From: Saprospiraceae bacterium
GTDB lineage: Bacteria > Bacteroidota > Bacteroidia > Chitinophagales > Saprospiraceae
DNA length: 64,000 nt
Assembly (NCBI GenBank): GCA_028285545.1
Contig: JANQPA010000094.1
Span: 1 to 64,000 of the forward strand
Reading direction: 5' to 3'
Shown here: in pieces, positions 8,325 to 16,467 of the stretch
Position numbering within the stretch: position 1 is the stretch's first letter
Layout of the letters: every line of letters starts with the position of its first letter
The notes under the pieces: generated by a model
Told to the model about the DNA's origin: nothing
Seen by the model: the letters and a program-made list of their open reading frames with translations, nothing else
Databases searched by the model: none
Made by a program: the position numbers and the translations under genes

Positions 8325-8401
8325 GCCGAACACCCAATAAAATGCACGACCCCCAGCCTTATCATACTGTTGGCCCGTCGCGTGCATCAAACGTTGGCGA
8401 C
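8325..8401 (+). repeat. attC-like recombination site
   Basis: The order of boxes is GCCGAAC (8325-8331), ATGCACGAC (8342-8350), a 26-base centre, GTCGCGTGCAT (8377-8387), then GTTGGCGAC (8393-8401). The inner pair is complementary except for two extra bases on the right; the outer pair matches as GCC-AAC/GTTGGC. This is the R''-L''-L'-R' plan of integron attC sites. The right outer box is repeated in inverse complement after the next gene (9215-9223), which is what cassette structure predicts. Confidence 0.55.
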
Positions 8402-8420
8402 TATATCTAAACACTTCTGA

Positions 8421-9209
8421 ATGAAAAGCACAATAATATTTGTATTAACCTTTCTTCTTCCTAGCCTGAATCTAGCTGGTCAAAATAATATAATTCATGG
8501 GCGAGTGCTTTCTGAAGATTTAGAACCACTGCCAGGTCTACATATTAACAATTCTGACACTGTACTTCTTGGAAAAACAGATATTGACGGTAGATTCAAA
8601 ATAAGCATCCCAAAAGAAGTAGACAGTTTATTGCTCAGCGCATTAAATATGGAGTGGACACAAATCAAGTTGAAGAAGGATTGTGAGTCAGTGGAGATTA
8701 TTATCATGTATCTTGGTCTCTATCATTATAAATCATCAAATAAAATTGATCGATTTCGAAAGAAGAGGTTTGATAAATTAGTTGAATTGCATTCTAATGC
8801 GGTACAAGAAGGTTTCTTTGAAAAAAAAGAGCTATGCTATGAGAGAGATTTTGAGCCTATTAAGCCAGATTTAGATAGAATTAGAAAGGATTTGAACGCA
8901 TTAAAGAAAGAGAAGGTAAATGAATTCAAAGACTTACAGATAGGAGAAACTGTGAAAATACCATTGGGCTTCGATTCATCAGGTAAAAGGGTAAATACAT
9001 ATTATTCAATTTGTGGATATTGTACAGAGGACGATTATGACTATGTGATTGAAGGCGAAATCGTAAATAAGTACAGAAAGAACTTAACTCTTGAAATCAA
9101 GGTTTTGAGAATGCTACCTCATGATTTTATAGAATATGAAGAAAAGACCTTGAAAATCAACAGCACCTTCAATTATCAAATGAAATATTTTGATGTGATA
9201 TTAAATTAA
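8421..9209 (+). CDS. secreted protein with carboxypeptidase-regulatory-like (CarboxypepD_reg-like) domain
   Basis: A 262-aa protein with a signal peptide (ending LNLAGQ). Residues ~22-95 form the beta-sandwich repeat seen at the N-terminus of TonB-dependent receptors and many exported Bacteroidota proteins (IIHGRVLSEDLEPLPGLHI ... TDIDGRFKISIP). The remaining ~165 residues are charged and of unknown function; no receptor barrel follows, so it is a stand-alone form. It is flanked by an attC-like site and by a box complementary to its own 5' end, so it looks like a one-gene cassette. Periplasmic or surface location is inferred. Confidence 0.75.
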   Translation: MKSTIIFVLTFLLPSLNLAGQNNIIHGRVLSEDLEPLPGLHINNSDTVLLGKTDIDGRFKISIPKEVDSLLLSALNMEWTQIKLKKDCESVEIIIMYLGLYHYKSSNKIDRFRKKRFDKLVELHSNAVQEGFFEKKELCYERDFEPIKPDLDRIRKDLNALKKEKVNEFKDLQIGETVKIPLGFDSSGKRVNTYYSICGYCTEDDYDYVIEGEIVNKYRKNLTLEIKVLRMLPHDFIEYEEKTLKINSTFNYQMKYFDVILN

Positions 9210-9214
9210 AAACG

Positions 9215-9254
9215 GTCGCCAACATAGTAGGTATCCTGAGACCCCGGATAGCCT
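9215..9254 (+). repeat. R''-like box and hairpin ending the cassette-like unit
   Basis: GTCGCCAAC at 9215-9223 is the exact inverse complement of GTTGGCGAC at 8393-8401, and lies six bases after the stop of the intervening gene. It is followed by AGGTATCC (9229-9236) and GGATAGCCT (9246-9254), complementary with one extra base, like L''/L' of attC. No GTTRRRY box follows at the expected distance, so the right end may be lost. Confidence 0.5.
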
Positions 9255-9287
9255 GGATGAGAAGACTTAATTGTAATAACCCGTTCG

Positions 9288-9303
9288 TGGCCCGTACGGG
9301 CCA
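9288..9303. repeat. 16-bp perfect palindrome between convergent genes
   Basis: TGGCCCGTACGGGCCA is self-complementary over all 16 bases and lies between the convergent genes ending at 9209 and 9363. There is no T-run, so an intrinsic terminator role is uncertain. Confidence 0.35.
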
Positions 9304-9362
9304 TACGTACTACTCAGTCAGTTTCCAAATTGACGATAGTAAATACCCGTTCAAAAGGGCGA

Positions 9363-11219
9363 TCATTTTTTCCCAACCTTTGCCTCCTGAACAACCTCCT
9401 CAAATTGCTTCCTCCCCTCCATTTTTTCCAGCATCAAAACAATTAACCTGGCATTCATCTGATCACTTTCTTCCTTGGATAAACCCGAATGCGCCTCAAT
9501 CAACATTTCATACATTTTATCCTTCTCATACTTAACAAAATGATCCTTGACCTTGGATAAATTATCAGTAGCCTCCCCATTTCCTATAGCTTTTTCAAAA
9601 GCCTGTCGTATTTCAATTTTGTTTAAAGATCGCCCCCTTGCAGCAATATAATGATCCGGGCGAATTAGATACCAGGTCCCTTCCCTGGCATCATATTTTT
9701 TCTGGAAAGTCTGGTTTTTATCTAATATACAGTTCTGCAAAGCTTGTTCAGAAATGTGAATTACCTTGATAGGCAAACCAAATAATTGAATTTGATGATT
9801 CGCTGGTTTTCCAAAAATAAGAAGAGAAAAATCATCTCCCAGTTCATCAACTAAATTAAGCTCTTCCCCATTTTTTTCTAAAAGAACATCACTAATGGCC
9901 CAGCCAGATTGTAGTTGAGTATCCCAATTGGTATTCTTATCAATGCTCGTCAAAGAAGAATTGATATATCGATAAGGGTCCGATAATCTTCCACTATTAA
10001 CCAACTGCCTTGCAAAATGATTGTTTTTGGCTAGGTCTAAAACCGCATTTCTAAAAAGAGTGCTGATCTCTGATTTGGGAGAAATGAAATCAGTAGCATT
10101 GGTAGAATGGCTAATATTTTCAGTAGTGGCAGGACTTCGTTCTTCCTGATATGATTTCAGTAAACTTTCCGGTGCCTTTCCTTGCAAAACATAGGCCAAT
10201 TTCCAAATCAGATTGTCAATATCCTGAATGCCGCTGTTCGCTCCTCTGGCACCGAAAGGCGATACCAGATGAGCCGCATCACCAGCAAAAATGATCCGAT
10301 TATGGATAAATTCTTGTATCCGCATACAACGAAACTGATAGATACTGGTCCATTCTAATTCAAATTGACAATCCTCTCCAAGCATCTGGCGAAGACGGGC
10401 CCGAATTCTATCCGGATCTAGCTCTACATCTTTATCAATATCCTTTCCGAGTTGCTGGTCTATTCGCCATACCCCATCAGGTTGCTTATGTAAAAGTGCA
10501 GAATAACCCTTGTTAAAAGGTGGGTCAAACCAAAACCAGCGTTCAGTAGGGAAATCATTTTCCATGGTGATGTCAGCAATCAGAAAGTTTTCTTCAAACT
10601 CTTCGCCTTCATATGGAATGCCCAGTTTTTCTCGGGTAGGACTGTGCAAGCCATCACAGGCTAGCAGATACTCTGATTGGATTTGGTAATTTCCTTCCGG
10701 CGTTTTTACTATAATTAAAACGCTATCCTCGTCTTGTTCAAAATCTATCATTTCCTGTTGCCAGCGCAGATCAACTAGTTCATTTTCCATTACTTCATCA
10801 ACCAGGTATTCTTCAAAGTAGTACTGCTGCAAATTGATGAAGGCAGGAATTTTATGCCCTTCTTCCGGTAGTAGATTAAACTCATACACCTGTTCTTTCT
10901 GATAAAAAACTTTGCCCACATTCCAGGTCACCCCCTTATCTAACATCCGATTTAATGCCCGACGATTGAGACGATTGACTACTTCTAAGGTTTTCTTCGC
11001 AAAACATATGGCTCTACTACCAACCACCACCGTTTTTTCCCGCATTAAAATGACGGAAGGTATGCCTCGCTTAGCTAGATCCAGTCCCGCTATCAAGCCG
11101 GTAGGTCCTCCTCCAACAATCACTACTTTGTATTGAGCAGGTTGTTCCTTATCAAAATCCGCGGGCCTTTGATAGGGGTATTCTTTATTGGTGTAGGTTT
11201 TTGGGTGAACCCATTTCAT
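9363..11219 (-). CDS. FAD-dependent aromatic-ring monooxygenase (phenol hydroxylase / MhpA type)
   Basis: A 618-aa flavoprotein monooxygenase: Rossmann motif GGGPTGLIAGLDLA (~36-49), the ACDGLHSPTREKLG (DG) motif (~190) and FAGDAAHLVSPFGARGANSG (GD motif, ~315-335), followed by a C-terminal thioredoxin-like domain as in phenol- or resorcinol-hydroxylases. It would hydroxylate an aromatic ring with NAD(P)H and O2; the substrate is unknown. The MBL-fold gene lies 18 bp upstream on the same strand, so the two form an operon. They adjoin a region rich in aromatic catabolism (the kynurenine operon), but no ring-cleavage enzyme is fused or adjacent. Confidence 0.9.
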   Translation of the reverse strand: MKWVHPKTYTNKEYPYQRPADFDKEQPAQYKVVIVGGGPTGLIAGLDLAKRGIPSVILMREKTVVVGSRAICFAKKTLEVVNRLNRRALNRMLDKGVTWNVGKVFYQKEQVYEFNLLPEEGHKIPAFINLQQYYFEEYLVDEVMENELVDLRWQQEMIDFEQDEDSVLIIVKTPEGNYQIQSEYLLACDGLHSPTREKLGIPYEGEEFEENFLIADITMENDFPTERWFWFDPPFNKGYSALLHKQPDGVWRIDQQLGKDIDKDVELDPDRIRARLRQMLGEDCQFELEWTSIYQFRCMRIQEFIHNRIIFAGDAAHLVSPFGARGANSGIQDIDNLIWKLAYVLQGKAPESLLKSYQEERSPATTENISHSTNATDFISPKSEISTLFRNAVLDLAKNNHFARQLVNSGRLSDPYRYINSSLTSIDKNTNWDTQLQSGWAISDVLLEKNGEELNLVDELGDDFSLLIFGKPANHQIQLFGLPIKVIHISEQALQNCILDKNQTFQKKYDAREGTWYLIRPDHYIAARGRSLNKIEIRQAFEKAIGNGEATDNLSKVKDHFVKYEKDKMYEMLIEAHSGLSKEESDQMNARLIVLMLEKMEGRKQFEEVVQEAKVGKK

Positions 11220-11237
11220 CTTGTTAATTTTGAATGA

Positions 11238-12188
11238 TTAATGATTCAACAACTGCCACATCTCCAAATCCCTCTTATCCGTCCAAATTCTTGGATGAGC
11301 AATCCCTCCTGCCTCATCATATGCTCTCGACACATTAAAAGGCATACAATGCTCAAAAATTACCCAATGGCCAAAATGAGGAGACATTGAGGTCATCAAT
11401 CGATCATAGCATTGCTTTAAAGTCTCACCTTTTGTTCTACTCAATAAAGCTTGGTTGTAAAGCATGGAGGTATATTCAGCCGTTCCTAGAATGGCTTCCT
11501 GGCATTGCATTTCTGTCGTCAAAGCTTCACCTCTCCCTGGGACCAAGGCTTGAGGCTTAAGGTCGCTGAGTCTTTGTAAGGTTGCACTCCAATTTTTCAG
11601 TTGTGCATCCCCGCAATAAGGGGTTGCTCCGTATTCCACCAAATCCCCGGCAAAAAGAACTTTTTCTTCAGGAAGCCACACTACTGAATCCCCTCTGGTA
11701 TGACCTTCACCCAGATGCATAATTTCCACCTTCCTTTTTCCTAAAAACAAGGTCATTTTTTCTTTAAAAGTAATCGTAGGATAAGTTAATCCGGGGATAC
11801 TCTCATGGCCTCTGAATAAGCGTGGAAATCGTTCAAACTCCGACTTCCAATCTTGTTGGCCTCGCTCCAAGATCATTTCATAAGTCTTTTCAGAGGTAAT
11901 GATCTCTTCTGCCCCATAAGCACTGGCTCCCAATACCCGAACAGCGTGATAATGAGTAAGCACAAGGTACTTAATAGGCTTATCCGTTACACTTCTAACT
12001 TTGGCAATTACATCTTCGGCCATTCTAGGCGTGGCCTGCGCTTCAATGACCATCACACAATCATCCCCGATAATGACACCACTATTGGGGTCTCCTTCAG
12101 CCGTATAGCCATAAGCCCCTGGGGCCAATTCTAAAAAAGTCTTTTTCTTTTCTCCCAAATCACCTTTTGAAGCAAATTCTTTAGCCAT
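11238..12188 (-). CDS. MBL-fold metallo-hydrolase-like protein lacking the HxHxDH motif
   Basis: A 316-aa metallo-beta-lactamase-fold protein. At the place of the canonical THxHxDH the sequence is THYHAVRVLGASAYG (His79, His81, then Val83 and Arg84), so the Asp and His ligands of the second metal are absent. HLGEGHTRGDSVVWLP, LFAGDLVEYGATPYCGD and LVPGRG follow in the usual places, and the C-terminus has a WVIFEHCMPFNVSRAYDEA segment. I recall homologues in other bacteria with the same HYHAVRV, so this looks like a genuine subfamily. It is the first gene of an operon with the aromatic monooxygenase; it may hydrolyse or isomerise its product (inference). Confidence 0.85.
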   Translation of the reverse strand: MAKEFASKGDLGEKKKTFLELAPGAYGYTAEGDPNSGVIIGDDCVMVIEAQATPRMAEDVIAKVRSVTDKPIKYLVLTHYHAVRVLGASAYGAEEIITSEKTYEMILERGQQDWKSEFERFPRLFRGHESIPGLTYPTITFKEKMTLFLGKRKVEIMHLGEGHTRGDSVVWLPEEKVLFAGDLVEYGATPYCGDAQLKNWSATLQRLSDLKPQALVPGRGEALTTEMQCQEAILGTAEYTSMLYNQALLSRTKGETLKQCYDRLMTSMSPHFGHWVIFEHCMPFNVSRAYDEAGGIAHPRIWTDKRDLEMWQLLNH

Positions 12189-12280
12189 AATTATGCACTT
12201 TCATTTTGAACAAATTATTGAACACTTGTCCATGTAAAACTAAAAATCTACTTTACATAGATAAAGAAGTACACTCGAAC

Positions 12281-12345
12281 AAGAATGTAATTTACATATG
12301 GTTGGCCGCCGATTCAGCGGCCAACCATATGTAAATTACATTCTT
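12281..12345. repeat. 29-bp perfect inverted repeat
   Basis: The left arm 12281-12309 and right arm 12317-12345 are exactly complementary over 29 bases, separated by the 7-base loop CGATTCA. The tip is GC-rich (GTTGGCCGC/GCGGCCAAC). It lies between the divergent MBL and symporter operons, upstream of both, so it is not a convergent terminator. Confidence 0.9.
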
Positions 12346-12371
12346 TTCCTACCGCGACGCGGCAGGAAAAG
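12343..12371. repeat. second hairpin adjoining the long palindrome
   Basis: CTTTTCCTACCGC (12343-12355) pairs with GCGGCAGGAAAAG (12359-12371) with one mismatch and a 3-base loop. It begins inside the end of the 29-bp palindrome, giving two tandem hairpins immediately before the symporter promoter. Confidence 0.8.
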
Positions 12372-12379
12372 ATTAAATT

Positions 12380-12387
12380 TACTTTTG
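12380..12387 (+). promoter_or_regulatory. candidate Bacteroidota -7 promoter box
   Basis: TACTTTTG matches the Bacteroidota sigma-A -7 consensus TAnnTTTG and lies about 55 bases before the DUF4212 start. No good -33 TTTG box was seen at the normal distance, where the hairpins lie. Confidence 0.5.
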
Positions 12388-12442
12388 TCGCACTATATGA
12401 AGTTGTTTAAATAACAAAATTCGAAAAATAAGGATACGCTCA

Positions 12443-12700
12443 ATGGAAAAGGAAAAACTACAATCTTACTGGAACTCCAATCTCAAATATCTGGTCATCT
12501 TATGTAGTTTATGGTTTGTTTTTGGTCTTGCTTGTCCAATCTTGTTTGTTGACCAATTGAATAATTTCAACCTTGCTGGAATTCCTCTTGGTTTTTGGTT
12601 TGCTACCCAAGGCGCTTTCATTTTTACTATTATTCTATTGTTCATATATGCTCGATTGATGAATAATCTGGATAAAAAGCATGGCCTAGAAGAAGATTAA
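12443..12700 (+). CDS. DUF4212 small subunit of a sodium/substrate symporter
   Basis: An 85-aa protein with two membrane helices (~14-36 and ~48-72) and the conserved pattern KYLVILCSLWFVFGL ... FNLAGIPLGFWFATQGAFIFT of DUF4212. Members occur just before sodium:solute symporters and are thought to be their small partner subunit. Here the symporter starts 22 bp downstream on the same strand, so co-expression is very likely. Confidence 0.92.
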   Translation: MEKEKLQSYWNSNLKYLVILCSLWFVFGLACPILFVDQLNNFNLAGIPLGFWFATQGAFIFTIILLFIYARLMNNLDKKHGLEED

Positions 12701-12722
12701 GTAGAGAACAAAACGAAAAACA

Positions 12723-14402
12723 ATGACTACCTTTCAACTCACTATATTATTTGTTGGCGCTACTTTTCTTCTTTATGCCTACATCGCCTGGCGCAGTAAG
12801 GCCAACAGTACCAAGGATTTTTATGTAGCCGGTGGAGGTGTTTCTCCTTTAGCCAATGCCATGGCTACAGCCGCCGATTTCATGTCGGTTGCTACTATGC
12901 TATCCGTACCTGGCTTGGTGGCTGCTATTGGATATGATGCAGCTCCCTATTTGATTGGACCAGCGGGAGGGTTTTTCCTATTAGGGATTTTGATTGCCCC
13001 TTACTTACGGAAGTTTGGGAAATTTACCATTCCGGATTTTATAGGTGATCGCTACTATTCAAATGCTGCCAGAACCATTGCGGTGGTTTGTGCCATATTT
13101 GTCACCGTTACCTATTTAGCTGGACAAATGCGTGGAGTGGGGGTGGTTTTTTCCCGGTTTTTGGAAGTGTCTATAAACTCCGGTGTTATTATCGGAGCTG
13201 GTATTGTATTTCTATATGCCGTTTGGGGAGGGATGAAGGGAATTACCTATACTCAGGTAGCTCAGTTTTGTGTATTGTCATTTGCTTTTTTGGTGCCGAT
13301 TGTATTCCTATCCATCCTTTTGACCAATAGTGCCCTACCCTGGTTCAGTTGGGGTGGTACAACGGCGGGCGAGAATGTATTTCTGCTGGACAAATTAGAT
13401 GGACTCAATGAAGAGTTTGGCTTCAAGGCATTTACTGCTCAAGGGAAACATACCATTGATTTGTTTTGTATATCTCTTACCCTAATGGTGGGGACAGCTG
13501 GCATGCCCCATATCATCATTCGGTATTTTACAGTTCCAAAGGTTAGAGATGCTCGTAAATCGGTTGCTTATACCTTATTGTTTATTGGAATAGTCTTTAC
13601 GGCTACTGCGCCTTTATCGGCCTTTGCACGTACCTATATGTTGGAAGCACTCAATGGAGTTGCCTATGCTGATGTTCCTTCCTGGTTTAAGACCTGGGAA
13701 GAAACCAAATTGCTTGCTTTTAATGATTTGAATGGAGATGGCATTATCCAGTTTGTTGGAGGTGCAGCCAATGAGATCAAAATCGACTTTGATGTTACCT
13801 TTTTAGCTATTCCTCAAATTGCTAATTTATCCAATTGGGTGGTAGCATTAGTGGCAGCAGGTGCCTTGGCGGCAGCTCTGTCCACAGCCGCAGGGCTTTT
13901 GTTGGTCATCTCTTCAGCCGTATCTCATGACTTGGTGAAAAAACAAATTCGACCGAATATTTCTGAAAAATCAGAATTGATTATTGCCAGGATATGTGCC
14001 GCAGGAGCTGTTCTGATAGGTATTTACTTTGGAATCAATCCACCGAGTTTCATAATCGAAACCATCACCTTGGCTTTTAGTATCGGTGCCTCTACCTTTT
14101 TTCCGGCTATATTTTTAGGCATCTTTTTCAAAAAAATAAATAGAGAAGGTGCCATTGCAGGGATGTTGGTTGGGCTGATCTTTTCTCTTTCCTATATTAT
14201 CTATTATCAATTTATGGGAGGAAAAGAACACGGTTATTGGATGAATATTTCTGCACAAGGTATTGGAGTAGTGGGAATGATTTTGAATTTTATCGTCAGT
14301 ATCACTGTGAGTCGATTCTTTCCTAAAACGCCGGATCAAATTCAAGATATGGTAGAAAGCATTCGATACCCAAAAGGTGCTGGACAAGCTATCAATAAAT
14401 AA
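12723..14402 (+). CDS. sodium:solute symporter (SSS family, acetate/monocarboxylate-permease-like)
   Basis: A 559-aa membrane protein with about 13 helices. It has the SSS signatures DFYVAGGGVSPLANAMATAADFMSVATML near the N-terminus and GALAAALSTAAGLLLVIS in the second half. In the DUF4212-linked branch such carriers are usually annotated as organic-acid (acetate, pyruvate) permeases; the actual substrate is not shown here. A loop near residues ~335-350 (ATNDLNGDG type, LNGDGI) is a possible calcium-binding or lineage insertion. It follows the DUF4212 gene in the same operon. Confidence 0.92.
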   Translation: MTTFQLTILFVGATFLLYAYIAWRSKANSTKDFYVAGGGVSPLANAMATAADFMSVATMLSVPGLVAAIGYDAAPYLIGPAGGFFLLGILIAPYLRKFGKFTIPDFIGDRYYSNAARTIAVVCAIFVTVTYLAGQMRGVGVVFSRFLEVSINSGVIIGAGIVFLYAVWGGMKGITYTQVAQFCVLSFAFLVPIVFLSILLTNSALPWFSWGGTTAGENVFLLDKLDGLNEEFGFKAFTAQGKHTIDLFCISLTLMVGTAGMPHIIIRYFTVPKVRDARKSVAYTLLFIGIVFTATAPLSAFARTYMLEALNGVAYADVPSWFKTWEETKLLAFNDLNGDGIIQFVGGAANEIKIDFDVTFLAIPQIANLSNWVVALVAAGALAAALSTAAGLLLVISSAVSHDLVKKQIRPNISEKSELIIARICAAGAVLIGIYFGINPPSFIIETITLAFSIGASTFFPAIFLGIFFKKINREGAIAGMLVGLIFSLSYIIYYQFMGGKEHGYWMNISAQGIGVVGMILNFIVSITVSRFFPKTPDQIQDMVESIRYPKGAGQAINK

Positions 14403-14436
14403 AATCGGTCAAAATGTTGACTTTAATTTTACCATC

Positions 14437-15405
14437 ATGAAAAAACTTTTTATTGGATTTCAACTGGTCAATTTTAAAATAATAACGTCTCTTTTTTTAG
14501 TAGCTATCTGTTCATTTTTCCTAAAAACAGAAACATATGGTCAAGACGGTGAACTTCAATTAAAATATCTGGGCACTGCAGGCTGGGAAATAACAGATGG
14601 TAAAGTGATCGTGTTGATTGATCCTTATATTTCCAGAGTAAAACTAGGTCAAGGACCTTCTATCAGTCCTGATGATGATCGAAGATCTTTCAAAAGAACG
14701 GATTTATATGAATCTGATACCACCCTAATAAACTCGATTGTTACCAAAGCAGATTTTATTCTGGTTCACCATTCTCATTTTGATCACCTCTCGGATGTGC
14801 CTTTTATCGCTAAAAAAACGGGAGCTAAAGTAATTGGCACAGAAACTACCACTACTATTTTGAGTTCCTATGGTATTCCAGATGAACAGTTGTATACCGT
14901 TAGAGGAGGCGAAGATTATCAGTTTGAGGGCTTTTCGGTAAGAATAATCCCTTCAATTCATTCCGCATTAGGGCAAAAGCATTATTTCGATTCCAGAACC
15001 TATATTGAAGAGCTAAAAACGCCTTTGCGGATATCAGATTTTATAGAAGGTGGTTCTTTAATGTTCCTGGCACGATTTGATAACCACAAAGTGCTAACCA
15101 TGGGCTCCATGAATTTTGTAGAAAGAGAAATACAAGGTTTAAAACCAGATATTCTATTGGCAGGAGTGAACTATTCCAGACTAGAAATCTACAAATACAC
15201 CGAACGTTTATTGTCCAGTACTAATTTCCCAAAAATAGTAATACCTGCCCATTGGGATAATTACCGAGTCCCTTATGGTTATTCTCAAGAAATTGGGATA
15301 GAGAGAAAAATAAAACCTTTTATTGAAGAGGTAAAGGCAGCTTCACCTGATTCAAAAGTGATCACCCCCATCCATTTAGAGCCAATCATTATTAAAAAGA
15401 AATAA
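14437..15405 (+). CDS. exported MBL-fold metal-dependent hydrolase (UlaG-like)
   Basis: The frame is open from 14377, overlapping the symporter, but the ATG at 14437 gives a normal signal/anchor sequence and 322 aa. It has the full HxHxDH motif (VHHSHFDHLSDVP), GTAGWEI in the first strand region and VIPAHWDNYRVPYG near the end, as in UlaG-like lactonase-type hydrolases. The mature protein probably sits in the periplasm. It is 34 bp downstream of the symporter and may be co-transcribed. Substrate unknown. Confidence 0.85.
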   Translation: MKKLFIGFQLVNFKIITSLFLVAICSFFLKTETYGQDGELQLKYLGTAGWEITDGKVIVLIDPYISRVKLGQGPSISPDDDRRSFKRTDLYESDTTLINSIVTKADFILVHHSHFDHLSDVPFIAKKTGAKVIGTETTTTILSSYGIPDEQLYTVRGGEDYQFEGFSVRIIPSIHSALGQKHYFDSRTYIEELKTPLRISDFIEGGSLMFLARFDNHKVLTMGSMNFVEREIQGLKPDILLAGVNYSRLEIYKYTERLLSSTNFPKIVIPAHWDNYRVPYGYSQEIGIERKIKPFIEEVKAASPDSKVITPIHLEPIIIKKK

Positions 15406-15443
15406 TTAGTTTAATTTAGGTATGACTAAAACATCGAAAACCC

Positions 15444-15941
15444 GTGAAAATCCATATCAAAAAAAAGAAATTGATCTTGTTAACCTTTTTACTGATTGCT
15501 ATACTATCCTTTTTTATAGTTGGCCAGGCCAATTGGCATAAAAATCGCAACCAACACAATCAACTACCTGCAGGCAACTTAAAAAAAGTGGAGGGCAATT
15601 TTTATGAAGATGAAAAGGGTTTGTCCTGGGAGCTTCAGCCACACATCAAAAATAAATTCCATCAGCCTGATCATGAAGTTGCAGCTCCAAAAAATCCATA
15701 TCCTAATGTAGAAGGAGAAATCATATTCGACTCCAAAAATCCCAATTTAAAATTCTTAAGTAAAGGCCCCAAAGGTGATTCCTATGAAGTCATCTTACAA
15801 CCTGATGGAAGTTATTTAACAGAGGGCGTAAAACAAGGGACTTATAATTATGGCCACCCAGAAGGCTTATGGGGATATCTAAAACATGCTCTGCTGGATG
15901 TCATTCCACATTTTAGCAATTCTAACTATAAAACCCAGTAA
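15444..15941 (+). CDS. membrane-anchored periplasmic protein of unknown function
   Basis: A 165-aa protein from a GTG start (15444): a lysine-rich N-terminus, one membrane helix (~10-28), then a hydrophilic domain with many His, Asn and Pro residues and a C-terminal GHPEGLWGYLKHALLDVIPHF segment. I do not recognise the family. It follows the MBL-fold hydrolase by 38 bp and could be the last gene of that transcript. Confidence 0.7.
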   Translation: MKIHIKKKKLILLTFLLIAILSFFIVGQANWHKNRNQHNQLPAGNLKKVEGNFYEDEKGLSWELQPHIKNKFHQPDHEVAAPKNPYPNVEGEIIFDSKNPNLKFLSKGPKGDSYEVILQPDGSYLTEGVKQGTYNYGHPEGLWGYLKHALLDVIPHFSNSNYKTQ

Positions 15942-15986
15942 CTCAATACTCTATTCACAATTTCGTATTTATGGTCATTTATCAAT

Positions 15987-16457
15987 ATGGAAATAAAGAT
16001 TCGAAAAGCTCAAAGTAATGATCTTCAGCATATTCTTGTTATCTGGGAAGAGTTTATGGCGTATTTGGATCAAATCAACCCTGACTATTGGCCCATTAAA
16101 AATGGTGCCACGGCTTTTGAGAATTACTTAAATTCTAATTTGAATAATCCAAAAGCCCTGATTGCGGTTGCAGAAAAGAACAATCGTATTCTTGGTTTTT
16201 CCTTGGCCTATATTGAACATTTACCGGAATGGTTTGGACAAGAGAATATTGGCCTGATCCGATATCTTGCATTATCAAAAAATAGTCAAAGCCAGGGTAT
16301 AGGCACTCGTATTGTAGATTTCATGATGAATTGGTTCCGCGATCATAAAATAAAAAGGGTAGAACTCTATGTACTGAAAGGCCTTCCTGCTTCTCATTTT
16401 TGGGCGAAGCACGGTTTTGTAGAGTTTATGGACAGAAGGTTTTTAGAAATAGAATAA
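15987..16457 (+). CDS. GNAT family N-acetyltransferase
   Basis: A 156-aa cytoplasmic protein with the GNAT fold: N-terminal IRKAQSNDLQHILVIWEEF, the acetyl-CoA binding loop in motif A (IRYLALSKNSQSQGIGTRIVDFMM, with Q-x-x-G-x-G/T form) and ELYVLKGLPASHFWAKHGFVE in motif B. It transfers an acetyl group from acetyl-CoA to an unknown amine. No operon partner. Confidence 0.9.
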   Translation: MEIKIRKAQSNDLQHILVIWEEFMAYLDQINPDYWPIKNGATAFENYLNSNLNNPKALIAVAEKNNRILGFSLAYIEHLPEWFGQENIGLIRYLALSKNSQSQGIGTRIVDFMMNWFRDHKIKRVELYVLKGLPASHFWAKHGFVEFMDRRFLEIE

Positions 16458-16467
16458 TTGCACCCAC

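Noticed and set aside
9363..11219. Assignment as MhpA, 3-(3-hydroxyphenyl)propionate hydroxylase
   Set aside because: The fold fits, but no mhp ring-cleavage genes are present and several phenol-hydroxylase-type enzymes look alike, so no gene symbol is given.
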